Source of the DNA: an uncultured Ignavibacteriota bacterium
GTDB taxonomy: Bacteria > Bacteroidota > Ignavibacteria > Palsa-1295
Length of the DNA stretch: 64,000 nt
Assembly (NCBI GenBank): GCA_903900335.1
Contig: CAIUMP010000004.1
Location: forward strand, 62,001-126,000
Direction of reading: 5' to 3'
In this document: positions 19,475 to 26,471 of the stretch, one piece after another
How positions within the stretch are numbered: position 1 is the first letter of the stretch
Layout: each line of letters begins with the position of its first letter
Notes under the pieces: model-generated
Databases searched by the model: none
What the model saw: only the letters and a program-made list of their open reading frames with translations
What the model was told of the DNA's origin: nothing
Made by a program: the position numbers and the translations under genes

Positions 19475-20691
19475 AACATTCAAGAACGTTTAGCTTCGCT
19501 GCGCTTCTAGTAGCAGTGCTAAGCTATTTCGGAGTTAGCGACGTCATTGCTATTCCCCGTTTTTCGCTTCTTACCGGTACGCGTTGCTCCGTCTGCCATT
19601 TTAATCCTCAGGGGAGCGGGCTCCGTACCCAACTTGGCTGGGAGATGATGAATCTTACCGGGCTCTACAAGTGGTCCGATCCCACACTGGACACGTCCGG
19701 GGTGATGCCAACGAATCTCATCCTCGGCGGTCATGTCGTACCTGGCGCTGATGCGCGTTTCCAGCTTGTGCGACTCTCCAGCACCGGGCAGGAGTTGCTG
19801 GTTCCGATGCAGCTCACCGCGTCGCTAGGAGTTATCGCGAATCAGCAGATCACTGCATCAACCAATATCAATCTCGCGAGCATGTATGTCCGTGCAAAAG
19901 CTGGTAGTGGCTCGCTTGGCACAAATGCCGGGCTTTACGCTGGCGAGACGGATGCCGACGCGATGATTCAGTATCAACCCAATGAGGCGTTGCCTTCTAT
20001 CCGTGTGGGAATGATCCAGCCCAGCATTGGTGTGCGTCAGGATGACCACACGGAGTTCGTTCGTGAAGAGGCAGCGATTCAGGGCATTGCACTGTTTCCA
20101 CCCTATTACAATGAAATGGGTGCGGAGCTTACCTACGAGGGCACACGCTGGCTTACGGTTAACGCAGGTTATTTCGGCGCGCGCAACTTGTCGATGATCG
20201 ATCCCTCGATTGGCACGGTCAGCGGCTACTTCGATTTCAGCCACCCGACGATGTCGGCGCGGGTCATGCTATGGCCGCAGCTACTAGAGCAGGGGATCAA
20301 CGGAGAAGTTGGTGCTTCGATCTTAAAGAATGGCTCCTTTAAGATGATCAATGCCTTCGCCGGCGTCGGGCTTGCCGACAAGGCAACCATCTACATTGAG
20401 GGTCTTTACTGCAAGAATGCCGACGATCGCATCATTCGCAATTTTACCATCATTGGAAGTATGGAGATCGTACCCTGGATGGCAATCGAATGGCGCTACG
20501 ATTACGGCCAGACCGAAGTCTATCCGGGTAAAGACCTTGCGTTCGCGAATGCATTTCTATTCGGACTCGAATTCTTCCCGCTGCCCTATATCGAGATCCG
20601 TCCTGAATACCGAATGCTCCAAAAGAACCCGTTCGTTGGTACCGGTGCCTATCAAGGACAGTGGACCGGGCAAATACACGTCTTTTACTAA
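19471..20691 (+). CDS. Outer-membrane beta-barrel-like protein with an N-terminal CxxCH heme motif
   Basis: The product has 406 residues with a signal peptide ending near VSDVIA. Directly after it is GTRCSVCHFNPQGSG, a single c-type heme attachment motif (CSVCH, residues 39-43). The remaining ~330 residues have alternating amphipathic strands (LGVIANQQITASTNINLASMY, MAIEWRYDYG, YIEIRPEYRML) and end in an aromatic residue (VFY), as outer-membrane barrels do. I do not know a named family for this arrangement. The start overlaps the Rieske stop by four bases and the cytochrome-lipoprotein gene begins 18 bases after its stop, so the three are most likely one operon for electron transfer at the outer membrane. 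Confidence 0.75.
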   Translation: MKHSRTFSFAALLVAVLSYFGVSDVIAIPRFSLLTGTRCSVCHFNPQGSGLRTQLGWEMMNLTGLYKWSDPTLDTSGVMPTNLILGGHVVPGADARFQLVRLSSTGQELLVPMQLTASLGVIANQQITASTNINLASMYVRAKAGSGSLGTNAGLYAGETDADAMIQYQPNEALPSIRVGMIQPSIGVRQDDHTEFVREEAAIQGIALFPPYYNEMGAELTYEGTRWLTVNAGYFGARNLSMIDPSIGTVSGYFDFSHPTMSARVMLWPQLLEQGINGEVGASILKNGSFKMINAFAGVGLADKATIYIEGLYCKNADDRIIRNFTIIGSMEIVPWMAIEWRYDYGQTEVYPGKDLAFANAFLFGLEFFPLPYIEIRPEYRMLQKNPFVGTGAYQGQWTGQIHVFY

Positions 20692-20709
20692 GTTTTCGTG
20701 GTCAGAACA

Positions 20710-21672
20710 ATGAGATTCAAGACGCTGCTGCGTGCACGTACCTGGAAGACCCTCTTCGCGTTTTTTCTGGTAGCGTTCGCATTTCGATCGGCTGGCTGCC
20801 AGTTCGATATTACGGGTAACCCCGACGTGAATCTGGTCACTGTACACGTATCCCCGGATAGCGCAGCCGTGCCAATGGGGGGCCAACTGACTCTGACTGC
20901 CACGGTCAAGGGTTACCTTGCCGATGGTACTGTTACATGGCTTGTGGATGGTTCGAACAAGGGCACGATCGTTGCGAACGGCCTCACTGCTATCTACACT
21001 GCGCCAGGTGCTGTCTTCCCGCCAGAGATTACAATTCGAGTTATCCCGAATGAGGATCCAACGCGTTACGTTCTCTGCCATCTTTTTGTATACCCGCCAG
21101 CGGACGTAACGCCGGAGGATACCTCTTTCACCGTCAGCCCTCATGCTGTGCGATTGCTGACAGGCAAGTCGCAGCAGTTCACCATTGACACAGTCACTTT
21201 TTCGACGACCGTCGGGCCTATCACGTGGAGTCTGGTAAGCGGCCCAGGGGATATTTCTGCGACGGGAGTGTATACAGCGCCGAGCACTTCGGACGATAGC
21301 ACCGTCGCAGTCATACGTGCAACTTCCGTTTTAAATCCGGCAGTGTACTCGGATGCACGAATTATTTTACTCAAGAATACAGACTCTCTCCTCTGTTTCA
21401 CCAGAGATGTGTTGCCCATCGTTTCCGGTAGTTGTGGCATGAGCAATTGCCATGATGCTGCCAAGAAAGCTGGTGGCTATGACTACAACACATACAGCGG
21501 TATGATCAAGAGCGTGAAGGTTGGCAGCGCCAGATCGAGCAGGATGTACACCGCGATGACGCAGTTCAACGCTGCGAGCCGGATGCCACCTCCACCTGCG
21601 AATGCGCTAACACCCAATCAGGTGCTCACCATCGGAAAGTGGATCAACGATGGTGCCTTAGACTGCCAGTAG
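20710..21672 (+). CDS. Lipoprotein with two Ig-like domains and a C-terminal cytochrome c-like domain
   Basis: The product has 320 residues from ATG 20710 (a GTG at 20698 is in frame). The signal ends in a lipobox (RSAGC, about residue 30). Two bacterial Ig-like repeats follow (VSPDSAAVPMGGQLTLTATV; VSPHAVRLLTGKSQQFTID). The last ~85 residues form a small cytochrome-like domain: VLPIVSGSCGMSNCHDAA with the CX4CH variant, YDYNTYSGM, RMPPPPANALTPNQVL and WINDGALDC. This pattern is common in surface cytochrome-type domains of Bacteroidota and Planctomycetes. It is probably a membrane-anchored electron acceptor or donor for the Rieske and barrel partners upstream. The role is inference from context. 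Confidence 0.78.
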   Translation: MRFKTLLRARTWKTLFAFFLVAFAFRSAGCQFDITGNPDVNLVTVHVSPDSAAVPMGGQLTLTATVKGYLADGTVTWLVDGSNKGTIVANGLTAIYTAPGAVFPPEITIRVIPNEDPTRYVLCHLFVYPPADVTPEDTSFTVSPHAVRLLTGKSQQFTIDTVTFSTTVGPITWSLVSGPGDISATGVYTAPSTSDDSTVAVIRATSVLNPAVYSDARIILLKNTDSLLCFTRDVLPIVSGSCGMSNCHDAAKKAGGYDYNTYSGMIKSVKVGSARSSRMYTAMTQFNAASRMPPPPANALTPNQVLTIGKWINDGALDCQ

Positions 21673-21723
21673 CTGTTTGAGAAGCACACGCAGTGTAACA
21701 CTGCGTGCGGCCAAGAGGTAGGC

Positions 21724-22029
21724 TCAATTCATTTTGCTAAGCGTCATCACCGCCTGACGCGCGGTAGCAAAATCCGTTGCGATCCGGCGGATCATGCGGC
21801 TGGTGTCGTCTTCGAGTGAGTCCTCCAGCGCGTCGTATGCTTCCGTGGAATCGCACTCATAGACCTCGACGTAGGTGGTCGGGTCATCTTCCTCCCGATA
21901 GACTGAGAAGCGGACGGCCTGTTGGCTGTTGTTGATTCGTGCCGTGAGATCGCGAATGATCCCTTCGAATTCAGTGCGTTTGGCTGTGGAGACCGAGTAG
22001 GTTATCGTGACGAGTGTAGTGGATGCCAT
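21724..22029 (-). CDS. Small dimeric alpha/beta-barrel (antibiotic biosynthesis monooxygenase-like) protein
   Basis: The product has 101 residues. TLVTITYSVSTAKRTEFEGIIRDL, then VRFSVYREEDDPTTYVEVYECDSTEAYDALED, gives the beta-alpha-beta-beta pattern of ABM-like ferredoxin-fold proteins (strand, helix with a polar face, then FxxYxxxDDPttyVEvyec). Such proteins range from true monooxygenases to heme-degrading or purely structural ones, so no reaction is assigned. It is a stand-alone gene, divergent from the metallopeptidase gene. Confidence 0.65.
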   Translation of the reverse strand: MASTTLVTITYSVSTAKRTEFEGIIRDLTARINNSQQAVRFSVYREEDDPTTYVEVYECDSTEAYDALEDSLEDDTSRMIRRIATDFATARQAVMTLSKMN

Positions 22030-22153
22030 TGTCTAATTATCAGTGCTCGTTGTTTCGTCCGACCCGTGCATTCCGAGTCGAATTCTATGCAAACTTACGG
22101 AAGGAAACAGCCGCTCCAATGAATCTCTCCCCGGCGGCGCTATATTCGTACCG

Positions 22154-24592
22154 ATGATACGAATGGAATCGAAGTGGATTTGGCCCTATATAGCTATCGC
22201 CAGCACCCTGGCGCTGCTGAACATATTGTTCGCCAGTCCGCTGTTCGCTGTACTCGGGTTTGAGTATTCCGCTATAATGGCGCTTGTCCTGAGCCTCATG
22301 TGCGGCTTACTCCCGTTCCGTGTGCCGAGTGAGCTGCGGCCTGCAGGTCTGCCGGATGTAGCCACAATTCTGAGGCTTTTGAAGGCAACACTTCTCCTGT
22401 CCACTGTCCCACTCGCCCTATCGCTCCTCTCGCTGGCATGGCTTCCCAATTGCTCTGTCTGGGACGGAGTTGTTTTTTACCTGGAGATCACCTTCCCAAG
22501 CGCGCTTTGTGGTAGCGCCTTTGGCCTCGTTTTCGCGGTGCTTTTGGAAGGTCGTCGTTTCGGGCGGAGTGCGTTCCTCACTTTTTGGCTTGTCACGCTT
22601 CTGATATCACTACTGCCCGGCTACACCAATCCACAACTCTTCACCTATGGGTGGCAGTATGGCTTCTTTCCGGGCCTGGTGTGGGACGAAGCAATGGAGC
22701 TAACGAACACGTATCTCTTCTCTCGCCTGGAGCAGCTATCATGGGTGCTCCTGATCTTCTCGATGTTGGTGGCTCGAAACCGGAAGAGCGCTTGGCTGTT
22801 GGTCGTTCTCGCACTTGGTTCTGCTGGTACCATCTCGATATTCCATGATGATCTCGGTATTACTCGCCCCTCATCCGCTGTAGAAAGGAGCTTGGGCTCG
22901 GAGGTGATGGTCGCAAAAGGAGTCAAGATCGCGTATAGGGACGGTCCTCTTTGGGCAGAGGATTCCTCGAAGATATGCCGCGATGTTCGCTGGTACCTCT
23001 ACGATATTCGAAAGCGGTTTGCGCTCACAGACACCACACAACCCATTACGATCTTCATCTACCCAACGGTTGACGATTTGTTTGCGCAGATAGGTACACG
23101 CAGTGCCTCCATTGCAAAGCCGTGGCTGGGGCAGGTACATATCGCACAATCAAATCTTGGTTCGCTCAAGCATGAATTGACGCATGTCCTCCTGCGGGAA
23201 GTTGGAGTCTGGCCCTTCTTTGCAAGCTTCTCGACTGGACTGACGGAGGGAGCGGCTATGTCGGTCGAACCGAAATACGATGGTCTCTACACGCTGGATG
23301 AACATGCCGCCCGTATTCTCCAACTTCATTTCGCGGAGGGCGTCCGCTCCGTCATGGCCTTTACCGGGTTTGCCTCGAATGCATCGCAGAAGAGCTATGT
23401 GCTTGCTGGCTCATTTTCTCGGTATCTGCTGAGACAGTATGGCCCAAAGCGATTCGAGAGGGTTTATCGCACCTTAAGCTTCGAAGGTGCTTACGGTAAG
23501 CCAATTGACACGCTGGAATCGGAGTGGAGACGTTCACTTACAAAGTACATGACTCCGCTGGATGCAAACGACAGCCTTCGATTGCGATATTTCTATGATC
23601 GCAGTTCGATAATTGTTCAACCTTGTGTTAGACGACTGGGCAAATTAGAACGACGCGCCCATGAAGCTTGGAAGCTGTTTGACTACGAAAAGTCAAAGGC
23701 TAATTACCGTGAAGCCGCACAGACCGCGGGCGGACTAACGCCTCTAATTGGCATATCAGAAGTACTTTACCAGCAAGATTCGCTTGGCGCCTCGTTTGCA
23801 GTTCTCGATACCGCGCACACCCTGGACGCCACTAAGCAGAAGCCAGCAATTTTCATACGTTCGGGCGACCTGGCATTCATGCTCGGCGATTCCTCGCGGG
23901 CCGCATTTGCTCTCGAACACGCTATGGCGCTGAAGCTTTCTGCGGCCTCATTTCTCTCTGCATATATCCATCGCACCCTTGACACAAGCGAGACGCAAGA
24001 TCTCTTCTCGCAATATCTACGTGTTTCCTACCGCCGCGACGACTCAGGCAAGCTTCGTAGATCCGTTCTACGCCGGCTTGTGGATTCAATGGAGCAGCGC
24101 CACAATTTGCCCAATCGTACGATCGATGAAGTGGTTAGCGGCGGAGGACTTCGCGGGGAAGACAGGAGCCCAAGCGGTCAACGTTGTGCCACCGAGAGCG
24201 AACGACGTAACGGGAGAGAGGGTACTGTACTGCGATACTTGAAAATGCTCCACAGGAGTTATTCCAGATTGTTGAGCAATATCGACTGGGCGGAGATCGA
24301 GGTCGAGTCTTTTGCAATGGACGCTCCGCGGATGCAGAGGATGGAGGAGAATGACTCGCTTGCGCTCTATCTTATGCGGCTGAATCTCGAACTAACACAC
24401 CCTGCTTGTCTCCGTGAGCCATTCGAATACAGGTCGCCCAATCCACCCGTGCCAGTGCTGGCTCACTGGCCCCTGGGCTCACTTGCCGATCAATGGTGTC
24501 CAAAACGCTTTCGAAATGCTGCCGCAGAGATGCGAACTGAGATAGATCAGCAATACAAATTCGAGACAAACATACGGCTAGCTAAGGAGTAG
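22154..24592 (+). CDS. Membrane-anchored gluzincin-type metallopeptidase with TPR-like tail
   Basis: The product has 812 residues from ATG 22154, chosen because hydrophobic sequence begins right after it (IWPYIAIASTLALLNILF). About seven hydrophobic helices fill residues ~8-245. A soluble region follows with LKHELTHVLLREVG (HExxH, about residue 344) and, ~27 residues later, GLTEGAAMS, whose Glu is the likely third zinc ligand. This matches the peptidase MA-like group. The C-terminal third has helical repeats (AWKLFDYEKSKANYREAAQ) resembling TPRs. The substrate is unknown. Its last 11 bases overlap the end of the convergent yigZ-like gene. Confidence 0.7.
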   Translation: MIRMESKWIWPYIAIASTLALLNILFASPLFAVLGFEYSAIMALVLSLMCGLLPFRVPSELRPAGLPDVATILRLLKATLLLSTVPLALSLLSLAWLPNCSVWDGVVFYLEITFPSALCGSAFGLVFAVLLEGRRFGRSAFLTFWLVTLLISLLPGYTNPQLFTYGWQYGFFPGLVWDEAMELTNTYLFSRLEQLSWVLLIFSMLVARNRKSAWLLVVLALGSAGTISIFHDDLGITRPSSAVERSLGSEVMVAKGVKIAYRDGPLWAEDSSKICRDVRWYLYDIRKRFALTDTTQPITIFIYPTVDDLFAQIGTRSASIAKPWLGQVHIAQSNLGSLKHELTHVLLREVGVWPFFASFSTGLTEGAAMSVEPKYDGLYTLDEHAARILQLHFAEGVRSVMAFTGFASNASQKSYVLAGSFSRYLLRQYGPKRFERVYRTLSFEGAYGKPIDTLESEWRRSLTKYMTPLDANDSLRLRYFYDRSSIIVQPCVRRLGKLERRAHEAWKLFDYEKSKANYREAAQTAGGLTPLIGISEVLYQQDSLGASFAVLDTAHTLDATKQKPAIFIRSGDLAFMLGDSSRAAFALEHAMALKLSAASFLSAYIHRTLDTSETQDLFSQYLRVSYRRDDSGKLRRSVLRRLVDSMEQRHNLPNRTIDEVVSGGGLRGEDRSPSGQRCATESERRNGREGTVLRYLKMLHRSYSRLLSNIDWAEIEVESFAMDAPRMQRMEENDSLALYLMRLNLELTHPACLREPFEYRSPNPPVPVLAHWPLGSLADQWCPKRFRNAAAEMRTEIDQQYKFETNIRLAKE

Positions 24593-25199
24593 TCAGTTGT
24601 TCCACCCGTCCGTGAAAATGATCTATGACACTATGCAGAAAGTGCTCCACGATCGAGCGGCGGACAGAGATCCGCAGACGCACGCTGGCTAAGTACGTCG
24701 CCTCCTCAACGGTGGCATCGTTCTGTGCGATCAGCCTCTCCATTTGCGGTAAGTCCTCGTAGAGCACCTGGAATGTGAGTTCGGTCGTGAGATAAACCCG
24801 AACAATGTGCGCCATCGAAACAGCTTGCTGCGCTGACTCAGCGTATGCCCTCGCAAGTCCGCCGGTGCCCAGCTTTGTCCCGCCGAAATAGCGCGAGACC
24901 ACAAGGATAACGTTTGTCAGCTTCTGCCCCGTAAGAATGAGAAGGATCGGCTTGCCCGCAGTGCCGCTTGGCTCCCCGTCATCGGCAGCGCGGATGTTCA
25001 TACCGTCAGCCCCGAGCCGGTACGCGAAGCAGTGGTGGGAGGCGTCGTAGAACTCCTTACGGATGTGGGCGAGCGCCTGATCGACCTCCTCACGCGAGGT
25101 GACCGGCAGAATATCGGCGATGAATCGCGAGCCTTTGACCTTTAGCTCTGGCGCTCGCAAACCGGAGTCGATGGTGTAGTAGAAATCCTGAGGGGGCAT
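24582..25199 (-). CDS. YigZ/IMPACT-family protein
   Basis: The product has 205 residues from ATG 25199; a TTG at 25217 would add six. The N-terminal UPF0029 domain is recognised by KVKGSRFIADILPV, DASHHCFAYRLG, DDGEPSGTAGKPIL and VSRYFGGTKLGTGGLARAY. A C-terminal ferredoxin-like domain follows (LTFQVLYEDLPQMERLIAQ). The family is conserved from bacteria to eukaryotic IMPACT; its biochemical role in bacteria is not settled. The gene end overlaps the metallopeptidase gene end by 11 bases, tail to tail. Confidence 0.9.
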   Translation of the reverse strand: MPPQDFYYTIDSGLRAPELKVKGSRFIADILPVTSREEVDQALAHIRKEFYDASHHCFAYRLGADGMNIRAADDGEPSGTAGKPILLILTGQKLTNVILVVSRYFGGTKLGTGGLARAYAESAQQAVSMAHIVRVYLTTELTFQVLYEDLPQMERLIAQNDATVEEATYLASVRLRISVRRSIVEHFLHSVIDHFHGRVEQLTTP

Positions 25200-25290
25200 T
25201 GTTTTTGTAACACTCAAGGCCGGGACGAAGTGCGCCGCCGGACTGTTTCTTGCGCGGAATGATGGTTAGGTTTAGAGGAGAATTACAACT

Positions 25291-26430
25291 ATGAATATCG
25301 GAATTACGTGTTATCCCACCTATGGTGGTTCGGGCGTTGTCGCGACGGAGCTTGGAAAATCGCTTGCCGAGCGCGGACATAAAGTCCATTTCATTACCTA
25401 CGCCTTGCCGATGCGCCTGACCGGCATTGGAAATCTCGAATCCGAGTATATTGATAACATATTCTACCACGAGGTGGAAATGTCCACCTACCCGCTCTTC
25501 GAGTTTCCGCTCTATTCAATGGCCTTGACCAGCAAGATGGTGGAAGTCTCTCGATTCGAGAAGCTGGATATTATTCATGCGCACTATGCGATCCCGCACG
25601 CAACGAGCGCTGTGCTCGCAAAGCAGATCCTCAACGATGGCGTCAAGATCATCACCACACTTCATGGCACGGATATCACACTCGTTGGTCTCGAACCAAG
25701 TTTCGAGCCGCTGATGAAATTCTCGATCGAGTCTTCCGATGGAGTGACTGCGGTTTCGAAGTACTTACGAGATGAGACGATCGAGAACTACGCGGTTGAA
25801 AAGGAGATAGAAGTTATCCCAAACTTCATCGACACGGAAGTATTCCGTCCCGTGGATTCGCGGAATCTCAAACGGCTTCTTGCACCGAATGGGGAGAAGC
25901 TCCTTATTCACATCTCGAATTTTCGCGAGGTCAAGCGCGTAAAGGATGCCATCAAGGCATTCAAAATCATCCTCGATCAGGGTATCAAAGCAAAATTCCT
26001 GCTGGTCGGAGATGGACCGGACAGAGGTGAGTGCCAGGTCTTAGCAAGAGATCTCGGCATTTGGCAACAGACCCGGTTTCTCGGTAAGCAGAGCGAGCTT
26101 ACCTCGATTCTCTCCGCGAGCGACATCTTCCTTATACCTTCTGGCAACGAAAGCTTCGGACTTTCCGCGCTGGAAGCAATGGCATGCGGTGTCCCAGTTC
26201 TTTCCAGCGATGTCGGCGGACTTCCCGAGGTGAATGTTGATGGAGAGACCGGCTTTATTGTGCCTGTTGGGGACGTGGAGGCCATCGCCGCAAGGATGAT
26301 CGATATGCTTCGGGACAAGAAGCTTCACGCTAAGATGTCCCGTGCCGCGTTGGCGCGCGCTACGCAAGAATTTGCGAAAGAGCGCATTGTACCAATGTAC
26401 GAGGCCGCTTACGAACGAGCGCTGGGATGA
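25291..26430 (+). CDS. bshA: N-acetyl-alpha-D-glucosaminyl L-malate synthase (bacillithiol pathway)
   Basis: This GT4 glycosyltransferase joins UDP-GlcNAc and L-malate, the first step to bacillithiol. The 379 residues match BshA closely: GITCYPTYGGSGVVATELGK at the N-terminus, HFITYALPMRL, YPLFEFPLYSMALTSKM, DIIHAHYAIPHATSAVLAK, and the donor-site ESFGLSALEAMACGVPV. A GGAG lies in the leader before ATG 25291. bshB and bshC are not in the window. A perfect inverted repeat follows the stop. Confidence 0.93.
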   Translation: MNIGITCYPTYGGSGVVATELGKSLAERGHKVHFITYALPMRLTGIGNLESEYIDNIFYHEVEMSTYPLFEFPLYSMALTSKMVEVSRFEKLDIIHAHYAIPHATSAVLAKQILNDGVKIITTLHGTDITLVGLEPSFEPLMKFSIESSDGVTAVSKYLRDETIENYAVEKEIEVIPNFIDTEVFRPVDSRNLKRLLAPNGEKLLIHISNFREVKRVKDAIKAFKIILDQGIKAKFLLVGDGPDRGECQVLARDLGIWQQTRFLGKQSELTSILSASDIFLIPSGNESFGLSALEAMACGVPVLSSDVGGLPEVNVDGETGFIVPVGDVEAIAARMIDMLRDKKLHAKMSRAALARATQEFAKERIVPMYEAAYERALG

Positions 26431-26431
26431 A

Positions 26432-26461
26432 TGTAGCCGTGGCCCAAAGACCACGGCTACA
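26432..26461. terminator. Inverted repeat between convergent genes (probable bidirectional terminator)
   Basis: TGTAGCCGTGG and CCACGGCTACA form a perfect 11-bp stem with an 8-base loop between the stops of bshA and the M16 protease gene. No T-run follows on either strand, so it could instead be a dispersed palindromic repeat. Confidence 0.55.
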
Positions 26462-26471
26462 ACGGAACTGA

